Below the pieces are notes generated by a model, which saw only the letters and a list, made by a program, of their open reading frames with translations, did no database searches and had not been told where the DNA came from. Positions 1-5,288 of a stretch of 11,570 nt of DNA are shown here, piece by piece. Position 1 is the first letter of the stretch. Every line of letters begins with the position of its first letter. The DNA comes from JBGOUJ01 sp041477005. GTDB taxonomy: Bacteria > Acidobacteriota > Terriglobia > Bryobacterales > JACQDG01. A program made the translations under genes and the position numbers. The DNA is taken from positions 1 to 11,570 of the forward strand of contig JBGOUJ010000197.1 in NCBI GenBank assembly GCA_041477005.1, in the 5' to 3' direction.

Positions 1-497
1 AACGATAGCGCCGTGTGGACCGCGTTTCCGAACGGGTCGAAAATGCAGGCCACGTCGCGGTCGATCGACTCGTGGTGGTGCCAGACGTTGGTCATGGGCA
101 GAGCGATGTATTCGGCAAAGGCGCCGGGACGATTCACGCCCACGCCGCTGGTATGGGCGCACAGATGGCGACGCCCGGCCAGGCAGTTGCGGCACCGCCC
201 GCAGACCACGTGGCCCTCGCCGCTCACCAGGTGTCCGGGGAAGAAATCCGAGACATTGGCCCCAACTTCCACGATTTCTCCCACGAACTCGTGGCCGACC
301 ACCATCGGGACGGGAATGGTCTTGCTGGCCCAGCCGTCCCACTGGTAGATGTGCAGGTCGGTCCCGCAGATGGCCGCCCGGTCGACCCGAATCAGCACGT
401 CATTGATGCCGATCTCCGGCACGGGGACGTCGCACAGCCACAACCCCTTCGCGGCTTGACTTTTGACGAGCGCTTTCATTTTGTGCGGCATCGCCAT
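1..497 (-). CDS. tdh: L-threonine 3-dehydrogenase, N-terminal part (cut by window edge)
   Basis: Zinc-dependent, NAD-linked medium-chain dehydrogenase that oxidises L-threonine to 2-amino-3-ketobutyrate in the cytoplasm, the first step of threonine breakdown to glycine and acetyl-CoA. The 165 visible residues cover the GroES-like N-terminal domain and follow E. coli Tdh closely by recall (ICGTDLHIY, PVPMVVGHEFVGE, VSGEGH, GVGVNRPG, IFDPFGNAVHTAL). Visible catalytic zinc ligands are C44 and H69-E70; the structural zinc cysteines are C99, C102, C105 and C113. The C-terminal NAD domain lies outside the window. Three in-frame ATGs compete (497, 491, 479). I chose 497 because GGAG sits six bases upstream; the family's usual MKAL start corresponds to 479, which has no ribosome site. 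One oddity: the usual GDRVSGEGH loop reads GHLVSGEGH. Function is confident; the exact start is not. Confidence 0.93.
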   Translation of the reverse strand, partial: MAMPHKMKALVKSQAAKGLWLCDVPVPEIGINDVLIRVDRAAICGTDLHIYQWDGWASKTIPVPMVVGHEFVGEIVEVGANVSDFFPGHLVSGEGHVVCGRCRNCLAGRRHLCAHTSGVGVNRPGAFAEYIALPMTNVWHHHESIDRDVACIFDPFGNAVHTALS

Positions 498-536
498 CCT
501 GAGCTCCAGTATACGGCGGATCGGCTTCCGAGCCGC

Positions 537-588
537 GAGGGAGCGGTTCTCCCAGTGGCAGTTGAGCCTCGAGAAAAAGCGCTCCCTC
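537..588. repeat. Dispersed palindromic repeat, copy 1
   Basis: Intergenic element between tdh and the first antitoxin. It has a perfect 9-bp inverted repeat, GAGGGAGCG at 537-545 and CGCTCCCTC at 580-588, around a 34-base centre containing GCGGTTCTCCCAGTGGCAG. The same ends and a similar centre recur at 5047-5096, and a degenerate centre recurs at 1486-1519. It lies upstream of both divergent genes and could fold as a hairpin in either 5' leader. No transposase is present, so it resembles a non-autonomous REP- or MITE-like element. Confidence 0.72.
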
Positions 589-616
589 TGGGGCGCGGCG
601 CTGGGCCGCGTGCAGC

Positions 617-646
617 TTAACTTAGCTAACAAAACTTAGTTACCAT
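617..646 (+). promoter_or_regulatory. Possible promoter/operator of the first toxin-antitoxin pair
   Basis: AT-rich patch in GC-rich DNA just before the antitoxin. It contains a direct repeat, AACTTAGCTAAC (619-630) and AACTTAGTTACC (633-644), spaced 14 bp apart. TTAACT (617-622) and TACCAT (641-646) could be -35 and -10 boxes with an 18-bp spacer; that would place the RNA start at about 653, the GTG start itself. Autoregulation by the antitoxin is usual for such pairs, so the repeats may be its binding site. This is inference from position and pattern only. Confidence 0.35.
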
Positions 647-652
647 CTTCGT

Positions 653-883
653 GTGCAAGTCAACATCCACAACGCCAAGACCAATCTCTCCCGGCTCATC
701 GAGCGCGCCCAGTCCGGTGAAGACATCATCATTGCCAGGTCCGGCAAGCCGGTCGTCAAGCTGGTACCCATACGGAAAGGCCGCAAGCGTGTATTCGGAA
801 GCGCGGCCGGCCAGATTAAGTTTCGCAAGGGTTGGGATGCTCCGATGACCGAGCGGGAACTCCAGGAGTTTCTCCAACGGTGA
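653..883 (+). CDS. Phd/YefM-family antitoxin
   Basis: Small antitoxin of 76 residues that should bind DNA through its N-terminal half and neutralise the PIN toxin encoded next to it. The opening VNIHNAKTNLSRLIERAQ, then GEDIIIARSGKPVVKLVP, is the classic Phd/YefM pattern (residues 1-40). Residues 46-76 form a charged tail (ITEREL/QEFL-like end) expected to wrap the toxin. The start is GTG, chosen because the conserved domain begins at once and no earlier in-frame start is available; there is no Shine-Dalgarno sequence, so the mRNA may be leaderless. Its TGA overlaps the toxin's GTG by four bases (GTGA), which implies translational coupling. Confidence 0.88.
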   Translation: MQVNIHNAKTNLSRLIERAQSGEDIIIARSGKPVVKLVPIRKGRKRVFGSAAGQIKFRKGWDAPMTERELQEFLQR

Positions 884-1269
884 GAGCGCTGCTGGATACG
901 AACGTCTTTCTCTGGTGTATCGCCGGAAAGAAGTCGCGTCTGTCGGCTCGGGCGGCTCGGGCCGTCGAAGACGAGAACACCGAATTGCTGCTCAGCGCCG
1001 TGAGTCTGTGGGAAATCGCGATCAAGGCGCGGGCCGGCAAGTTGGAGCTGCCGCAGGAGCGGCAGTTCTTCCAGGAGCATATGGCGCTGCTCGGAATCCA
1101 GGCTGTGTTGCCGATGGAAGCGAGCCACGTGTTGGAGTTGTTCCGCCTGCCCGATTACCATCGGGATCCGTTTGACCGGGTGCTGGTCGCCCAATGCATG
1201 GCCGAAAAACTCCCGCTGATCGCCTCGGACGCCGCCCTAGGCCGGTATCCGATCGAGATCCTTTGGTGA
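880..1269 (+). CDS. vapC: PIN-domain toxin (VapC-like ribonuclease)
   Basis: Predicted Mg-dependent RNase toxin of 129 residues, held inactive by the upstream Phd-type antitoxin. The four acidic PIN positions are visible: D6 in LLDTNVFLW, E45 in SLWEIAIK, D96/D99 in HRDPFDR, and D117 in ASDAALGRY. The IAIKARAGKLELP stretch is typical of the PIN subfamily paired with Phd/YefM antitoxins rather than with ribbon-helix-helix VapB. The open frame extends back to 832, but the PIN fold starts at RALLDTN, so GTG at 880 is preferred; it overlaps the antitoxin stop as GTGA. The RNA target cannot be read from sequence. The product ends cleanly at 1269 with no sign of damage, so the pair looks intact. 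Confidence 0.9.
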   Translation: MRALLDTNVFLWCIAGKKSRLSARAARAVEDENTELLLSAVSLWEIAIKARAGKLELPQERQFFQEHMALLGIQAVLPMEASHVLELFRLPDYHRDPFDRVLVAQCMAEKLPLIASDAALGRYPIEILW

Positions 1270-1297
1270 GGCGCCGCGCGGCAAGTGAGAGCAGCGC

Positions 1298-1324
1298 GCT
1301 GAAGTCGATTCTTTTATGGTTTCT
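1298..1324. repeat. Repeat module shared with 5191-5217
   Basis: Part of the 386-bp gene-free stretch between the PIN toxin and soxC. It starts GCTGAAGTCGATTC and matches 5191-5217 at 23 of 27 positions, all differences being transitions. At 5191 the same module is the right end of a long hairpin; here the left arm is missing, so this looks like a decayed remnant. Confidence 0.6.
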
Positions 1325-1380
1325 AAGTTGGACTCTGGCAGCTCGCTTGCGGCCCTATATAGGCTCGAGCCGACCGAAAG

Positions 1381-1457
1381 ATTTCGCGCAAAGGCGCAAA
1401 GAACGCAAAGGAAGACAAAGAGTTTTTCTTGGCGTACGTAGCGCCTTTGCGTGAGAT
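1381..1457. repeat. GCGCAAAG-type palindromic repeat
   Basis: Short iterated CGCAAAG units (GCGCAAAG twice from 1386, then ACGCAAAG) followed 44 bases later by their reverse complement. The arms 1381-1397 and 1441-1457 agree at 15 of 17 positions, with a perfect 11-bp core CGCAAAGGCGC. I recall similar CGCAAAG arrays in intergenic DNA of several environmental phyla. It encodes nothing convincing and could fold as a hairpin RNA. Confidence 0.65.
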
Positions 1458-1485
1458 CGGCATTTTTCCTAAACGTTCCAAGGAC

Positions 1486-1519
1486 CCGGTTCTCCAAGTG
1501 GCGGTTGCGCCTCTGCAGG
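1486..1519. repeat. Degenerate copy of the dispersed palindromic repeat
   Basis: GGTTCTCCAAGTGGCGGTTG with flanking bases aligns with the centre of the elements at 537-588 and 5047-5096 (GGTTCTCCCAGTGGCAGTTG in copy 1). The outer GGGAGCG arms are not recognisable. Together with the modules at 1298 and 1381 it fills most of the gap before soxC; the rest of 1270-1655 shows no gene. A weak -10 like TAGAAT at 1634-1639 precedes soxC. Confidence 0.5.
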
Positions 1520-1655
1520 CTCCGATTCCTGGCGTAGGGTCTACGCTCGGCCAAGTGTGCAGGGTTGAGGCTTTGCCGTGAGGTCACTTTTGTGTCGTGC
1601 ACCTTACGCCTGTTCCCTTCCCGAACTTCGGAGTAGAATCTGTACGAGGACTGTC

Positions 1656-2873
1656 ATGAAAAACTCGGAACGATCCAGCCGGCGGCGGATCCTGAGACTC
1701 GGGGCTGCTTTGGGCGGTGGACTGCTCGCAGGCAAGGACGCGGCCCGCGCCGCGGAAAATGGCCCCGGGCAGTTGGGAAGGCCACTGGGGCCCTATGGGG
1801 AGCGATCGCCGTTTGGAAAGGCGGTCCGTTGGACGCGGGTGAGCAAGACGCCGGAGACGGGGTCCAGCTTCACGCCGCTCCAGGATTCCTACGGCATTCT
1901 GACGCCCTCGGCGTTGCACTACGAGCGGCACCACGCGGGGATTCCGGCGATCGATCCGGGGCGCCACCGGCTCATTATTCACGGGCTGGTGCAGCGCCCG
2001 CTGATCCTGACGGTAGAGGAGATCCAGCGGCTGCCGTCGGTGTCGCGGATTCACTTTGTCGAATGCGGTGGAAACAGCGGCGGCGAATGGGGGCCGAAGA
2101 CCGGGCCCGACGCGCAGCGAAGCTGCGGCCTGGTCAGTTGCAGCGAATGGACCGGCGTCCCGCTGTCGCTGCTGCTCTCCGAGGTCGGGGTGCGGCCGGG
2201 GGCGGACTGGATCATTGCCGAGGGAGCGGACGCCTGCCGGATGCAGCGCAGCATCCCGATGGCGAAGGCGCTGGACGATATCCTGCTCACTTATGGACAG
2301 AACGGCGAAGCGCTTCGTCCCGAGCAGGGGTATCCGCTGCGGCTGATTCTCCCGGGGTGGGAGGGCAACACGCACGTGAAGTGGCTCCAGAGGCTCTATG
2401 TCACCGATCAGCCGCACATGACCCGGGACGAAACCTCGAAGTACAGCGACCTGATGCCGGACGGGAAAGCGCGGTTGTTCACGTATGCGATGGAAGCAAA
2501 ATCGGTGGTGACGTTTCCCTCCGGCGGGCAGAAATTGCCCGGTCCGGGCCTTTATGAACTGACCGGGCTGGCGTGGTCAGGACGAGGCCGGATCGAGCGC
2601 GTCGAGATTACGACCGACGGAGGCCGGAGCTGGCAGGATGCCCGGCTGCAGGAGCCGCGCTTTCGGATCGCGTTTACGCGGTTCCGGCTGCCCTGGCGGT
2701 GGGACGGGCGGGAGGCGGCGATTGCGTCTCGATCGATTGACGAGACCGGCTACGTGCAGCCCACGCGGGAAGCTTTGATCGCGGTGCGCGGGACGAATTC
2801 CGGATATCACAACAACGGCATCAAGATGTGGAAGGTGCGGGCGGATGGGAGTGTTACCAATGCCGACGCTTAG
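1656..2873 (+). CDS. soxC: Molybdopterin sulfite/sulfur dehydrogenase, SoxC type
   Basis: Periplasmic molybdenum enzyme of 405 residues that oxidises sulfite or protein-bound sulfur and passes electrons to the cytochrome c encoded next. The N-terminus has a twin-arginine signal (SRRRILRLG, residues 8-16, then a hydrophobic run), fitting export of a folded cofactor protein. Residues about 90-250 are the sulfite-oxidase fold with the molybdenum ligand C137 in HFVECGGNSGG; HYERHHAGIPAIDP and GWEGNTHVKWLQRL are SoxC hallmarks. Residues about 275-395 form the Mo-co dimerisation domain (EITTDGGRSW). ATG 1656 has GAGG seven bases upstream. No soxXYZAB genes lie nearby here, so direct sulfite oxidation (SorA-like role) is as likely as a role in a full Sox system. 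Confidence 0.92.
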   Translation: MKNSERSSRRRILRLGAALGGGLLAGKDAARAAENGPGQLGRPLGPYGERSPFGKAVRWTRVSKTPETGSSFTPLQDSYGILTPSALHYERHHAGIPAIDPGRHRLIIHGLVQRPLILTVEEIQRLPSVSRIHFVECGGNSGGEWGPKTGPDAQRSCGLVSCSEWTGVPLSLLLSEVGVRPGADWIIAEGADACRMQRSIPMAKALDDILLTYGQNGEALRPEQGYPLRLILPGWEGNTHVKWLQRLYVTDQPHMTRDETSKYSDLMPDGKARLFTYAMEAKSVVTFPSGGQKLPGPGLYELTGLAWSGRGRIERVEITTDGGRSWQDARLQEPRFRIAFTRFRLPWRWDGREAAIASRSIDETGYVQPTREALIAVRGTNSGYHNNGIKMWKVRADGSVTNADA

Positions 2874-3582
2874 CGCCGTTCCAACTTTTCGCGGCCCTGT
2901 GGCGGGCCCGGGTGCGCCGCCACGGGCGAATCCCGGCGGTAGGTTCGCCGCTTGCCCGGTCCTTTCGGCGCCTGCGCCGGCGTGTCCGCCGCGGCCGGCG
3001 CCCCTGCGCCGTTGGCGTCAGTCCGGCAGGAACGGCAGCAGCAGCGTTCTCGCCATTGCCCTGCTGGGCGCCGCGACTCTGATGGCGCAATCGCCGAAGT
3101 ACGGCGTGGGACGCGCGCCGACGGCGGAGGAGATCCGGACCCTGGGCCTCACCGTCGCGCCGGATGGGACCGGGCTGCCCGACGGCTCCGGGACGGCAGT
3201 GGAGGGACGAGAGGTCTTCGCCTCGCGGTGCGCCAAATGCCACGGGGCGAAGGGCGAGGGCGGTGAGGGAGGCGTCGGGCCGGCACTGGTGGGCGGCCAG
3301 GGCACGCTCAATACGCCGAAGCCTCGCAAGACCGTCGGCAGCTTTTGGCCCTATGCGACCACCGTTTGGGATTACATCAACCGAGCCATGCCTTTCAACC
3401 AGCCCGGTCTGTTGAGCCACTCGGAGGTCTATGCTGTGGTGTCGTACATTCTCTACCTCAACGGCATTGTCGGGGAGAGCCAGGTCTTGAACGCCAAGAC
3501 CCTGCCCAAGGTGAGAATGCCGAACCGCGACGGGTTCGTGGGTGATCCCCGGCCAGATGTGGGGAGGAAAGGGAGGAATTGA
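2860..3582 (+). CDS. soxD: c-type cytochrome partner of SoxC (SoxD-like)
   Basis: Mono-haem cytochrome c of 240 residues, the likely electron acceptor of SoxC in the periplasm. Haem site C124-A-K-C127-H128 with M177 in RAMPFNQPG as probable sixth ligand; GSFWPYATTVWDYI and TLPKVRMPNRDGFV are typical of the SoxC-linked cytochromes. ATG 2860 has GGGAG eight bases upstream and overlaps the soxC stop by 14 bp, so the two are coupled; ATG 2845 is a weaker choice. The export signal (LAIALLGAATLMAQ) begins only near residue 64, after a Pro/Arg/Gly-rich stretch encoded by an odd GC-rich segment that looks inserted. The last residues and TGA come from a small repeat. Function is confident; the mature N-terminus is unclear. 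Confidence 0.87.
   Translation: MPTLSAVPTFRGPVAGPGAPPRANPGGRFAACPVLSAPAPACPPRPAPLRRWRQSGRNGSSSVLAIALLGAATLMAQSPKYGVGRAPTAEEIRTLGLTVAPDGTGLPDGSGTAVEGREVFASRCAKCHGAKGEGGEGGVGPALVGGQGTLNTPKPRKTVGSFWPYATTVWDYINRAMPFNQPGLLSHSEVYAVVSYILYLNGIVGESQVLNAKTLPKVRMPNRDGFVGDPRPDVGRKGRN
2890..3033 (+). other. GC-rich in-frame insertion-like segment in the soxD leader
   Basis: About 48 codons between the soxD start and its hydrophobic export signal. The encoded stretch is low-complexity (many P, R, G, A) and no signal peptide normally carries such a prefix. The DNA is dense in GGCGCC/GCGCCG words and short inverted repeats, for example GGCGAA (2927) with TTCGCC (2946), and two similar GGCGCC-rich halves around 2968-3010. 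Length and phase keep the reading frame open. Edges are approximate; a natural long leader or a sequencing/assembly problem are alternatives. Confidence 0.45.
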
Positions 3583-3666
3583 GGAATTGAGAAATGGAGG
3601 AATTGAGAAAGGAAAACGCGGGCCGCTTGGCGCGGCTTGGCACACGCCTCCTCAATTCCTCAATTC
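3572..3666. terminator. GAGGAATTGA repeats forming a hairpin between convergent genes
   Basis: Three GGAGGAATTGA-like units lie at 3572-3582, 3581-3590 and 3596-3606, and the reverse complement of two units at 3651-3666. The 16-bp arms 3576-3591 and 3651-3666 pair perfectly across a 59-base loop. Located between the convergent soxD and ispG, it could end transcription from both sides, though it has no classic T-run. The repeat supplies the AGG AAT TGA that ends both proteins. Confidence 0.6.
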
Positions 3667-4887
3667 TGCTACCGCCGCTTGGCCGGCGTAGCGCGTTTCG
3701 ACGTATTGGTTGAGGATCTGGATGAACTCGGGCACGATGCGCGCGCCTTTGAGGGTCACCACCAGGCGGCCGTCGACGTAGACGGGGGCTTTCGGCTCCT
3801 CGAAAGTCCCGGGCAGCGAGATGCCGATGTCGGCGTGCTTGGATTCGCCGGGGCCGTTCACTACGCAGCCCATTACCGCTACCTTGAGCTCCTCGATTCC
3901 TGGATAGCGCTCGCGCCAGACGGGCACTTGCTCGCGCAGGTAGGTCTGGATCTGGTCGGCCATCTCCTGAAAGAAAGTGCTGGTGGTGCGGCCGCAGCCG
4001 GGGCAGGCGGTGACCTGCGGGGTGAAGCTGCGGATCTCGAGTGATTGCAGGATCTGCTGCGAGATGCGCACCTCCTCGGTGCGGTCGCCATCGGGTAGGG
4101 GGGTGAGGGAAGTGCGGATCGTGTCGCCGATGCCTTCCTGCAGCAGGATGGCGAGCGCGGCGGTGGTGGCGACGACGCCCTTGGCGCCCATGCCGGCCTC
4201 GGTCAGGCCCAGGTGCAGCGCGTAGTCGCAGCGGGCGGCCAGCTCGCGGTAAACGCGCACCAGGTCGGGGACGCGCGAGACCTTGGCGCTCAGGATTATG
4301 TGGTCGTGGGGCAGGCCGTACTCTTCGGCGGCGCGGGCGGAGTTCAGGGCGCTCCGGACGATCGCCTCGATGGTGACCTCCGCGGCGTCGCGCGGCTCGG
4401 CCAGGCGCGAGTTCTCGTCCATCAGCCGCGTCAGCAGCACCTGATCGAGCGAGCCCCAGTTCACGCCGATCCGCACCGGCTTGCCGTACTCGATCGCCAC
4501 CTCGATCATGGTGCGGAAATTGTTGTCGTGCTTCTGGCCGATGTTGACGTTGCCCGGGTTGATGCGGTATTTGGCCAGCCGGCGGGCGCACTCCGGATAT
4601 TTCTTCAACAGGATGTGGCCGTTATAGTGGAAGTCGCCGATGATGGGGACGCGGACGCCGAACTTGTCGAGCGTGTCGGCAATGCGGGGCAAGGCCTCGG
4701 CCGCTTTGTCGTGGTTCACCGTGACGCGAACCAGCTCGGAGCCGGCCGTCGCCAGGGCCATCACCTGGTTTACGGTGCCGGTGACGTCGGCGGTGTCGGT
4801 GTTGGTCATCGACTGCACCACGATCGGGTGCGCCCCGCCGACCTTCACGCCGCCCACGTCGACCACCGCCGATGGCCTGCGCTTCAA
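3652..4887 (-). CDS. ispG: 4-hydroxy-3-methylbut-2-enyl-diphosphate synthase (IspG/GcpE)
   Basis: Cytoplasmic iron-sulfur enzyme of the MEP isoprenoid pathway that turns 2-C-methylerythritol 2,4-cyclodiphosphate into HMBPP. The TIM-barrel part opens with VQSMTNTDTADV; the C-terminal part carries the 4Fe-4S ligands C295 and C298 (CPGCGR), C341 (GCVVNGPGE) and the glutamate E348 of the last motif. INPGNVNIG and RIGVNWGSL are also family motifs. At 411 residues it is longer than E. coli IspG, as in many other phyla. I chose TTG 4887: GGAGGG (4896-4891) sits just upstream and the MKRRPSAVVDVGG start matches the family. An ATG at 4917 would add ten residues but has no ribosome site and overlaps a likely -10 box. 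The final codons derive from the repeat shared with soxD. Confidence 0.94.
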   Translation of the reverse strand: MKRRPSAVVDVGGVKVGGAHPIVVQSMTNTDTADVTGTVNQVMALATAGSELVRVTVNHDKAAEALPRIADTLDKFGVRVPIIGDFHYNGHILLKKYPECARRLAKYRINPGNVNIGQKHDNNFRTMIEVAIEYGKPVRIGVNWGSLDQVLLTRLMDENSRLAEPRDAAEVTIEAIVRSALNSARAAEEYGLPHDHIILSAKVSRVPDLVRVYRELAARCDYALHLGLTEAGMGAKGVVATTAALAILLQEGIGDTIRTSLTPLPDGDRTEEVRISQQILQSLEIRSFTPQVTACPGCGRTTSTFFQEMADQIQTYLREQVPVWRERYPGIEELKVAVMGCVVNGPGESKHADIGISLPGTFEEPKAPVYVDGRLVVTLKGARIVPEFIQILNQYVETRYAGQAAVAELRN

Positions 4888-4900
4888 GATCCCTCCGGAA

Positions 4901-4916
4901 AACCTTGATTTTAGCA
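4901..4916 (-). promoter_or_regulatory. Extended -10 promoter for ispG
   Basis: On the minus strand TGCTAAAAT (4916-4908) matches an extended -10 (TGnTATAAT) except for one base. RNA would start near 4901, giving a leader of about 14 bases that holds GGAGGG before TTG 4887. No good -35 is seen (TCGACC near 4936-4931), which extended -10 promoters tolerate. The apparent ATG at 4917 lies inside this element. Confidence 0.5.
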
Positions 4917-4931
4917 TGGTGGGGCGGGTGG

Positions 4932-4988
4932 GTCGATTGGTGGGGCGCTGGTCGATTGGCGGCGTGGCTGTCGATTGGCGGGGCGGGT
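4932..4988. repeat. Three 19-bp direct repeats upstream of ispG
   Basis: GTCGATTGG recurs at 4932, 4951 and 4970, each followed by a G-rich ten-base tail, giving an exact period of 19 bp. The first unit covers the expected -35 position of the ispG promoter. They could be protein-binding sites (two helical turns apart, roughly same face) or a simple slippage product. Confidence 0.7.
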
Positions 4989-5046
4989 TGCCGATGCGCT
5001 AAGGTGGTGGCGGGTGCGCGACATCCCACTCCGCGCCGCGACCGTA

Positions 5047-5096
5047 AGGGAGCGGTTTTCCGAGCGGCGGCTGGGCCTTTCGAAGAACCGCTCCCT
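5047..5096. repeat. Dispersed palindromic repeat, copy 2
   Basis: Perfect 11-bp inverted repeat AGGGAGCGGTT (5047-5057) and AACCGCTCCCT (5086-5096); extended to 17 bp the arms agree at 15 positions. The centre (CGAGCGGCGGCTGGGCCT) resembles that of copy 1 at 537-588. It directly abuts the long hairpin that begins at 5099, as if the two modules moved or were amplified together. Confidence 0.75.
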
Positions 5097-5098
5097 CG

Positions 5099-5216
5099 GA
5101 AGCTGTAAAGGAATGGATGGCCGCGAATGAACGGGAATAAACGCGAATGAAAACAACGGCCTTATTCGCGTGCATTCGCGTGCATTCGCGGCTGAAGTCG
5201 ATTCCTTTACAGCTTC
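5099..5216. repeat. Long hairpin repeat with CGCGAATG units
   Basis: Outer arms GAAGCTGTAAAGGAAT (5099-5114) and ATTCCTTTACAGCTTC (5201-5216) are a perfect 16-bp inverted repeat. Inside, CGCGAATG-type units (5121-5150) pair imperfectly with ATTCGCGTGC units (5162-5191), giving one hairpin of about 118 bases. No transposase or credible ORF is present. The remainder of the 4888-5288 gap holds the ispG promoter region, the palindrome at 5047 and about 70 bases before the MFS gene with no clear signal. Confidence 0.78.
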
Positions 5217-5288
5217 TCACGGTCGCCGCGCGGAATCCGGGACAGGCCGGCGCTCGGGCTTTGCCGCCGTGCGCCCAGTGGTGACTCG

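Noticed and set aside
15..620. Plus-strand open frame of 201 codons across the left edge
   Set aside because: It is antisense to tdh, whose zinc-site motifs are unmistakable; its product has no recognisable pattern.
832..879. Longer PIN toxin starting at ATG 832
   Set aside because: The 16 extra residues overlap the antitoxin coding region, lie before the conserved RALLDTN strand, and the GTGA overlap is the typical arrangement.
1194..1602. Small ORFs in the gap before soxC (1194-1454 plus, 1237-1602 minus)
   Set aside because: They translate the repeat units (RKERKGRQ, FLCVLCAFA) and show no protein-like pattern or ribosome site.
3458..4591. 377-codon minus-strand frame over ispG
   Set aside because: Arg/Pro-rich out-of-frame reading of ispG in high-GC DNA.
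5099..5216. Intrinsic terminator for a gene ending near 5098
   Set aside because: No gene ends there; neighbours are divergent (ispG minus, transporter plus) and there is no T-run.
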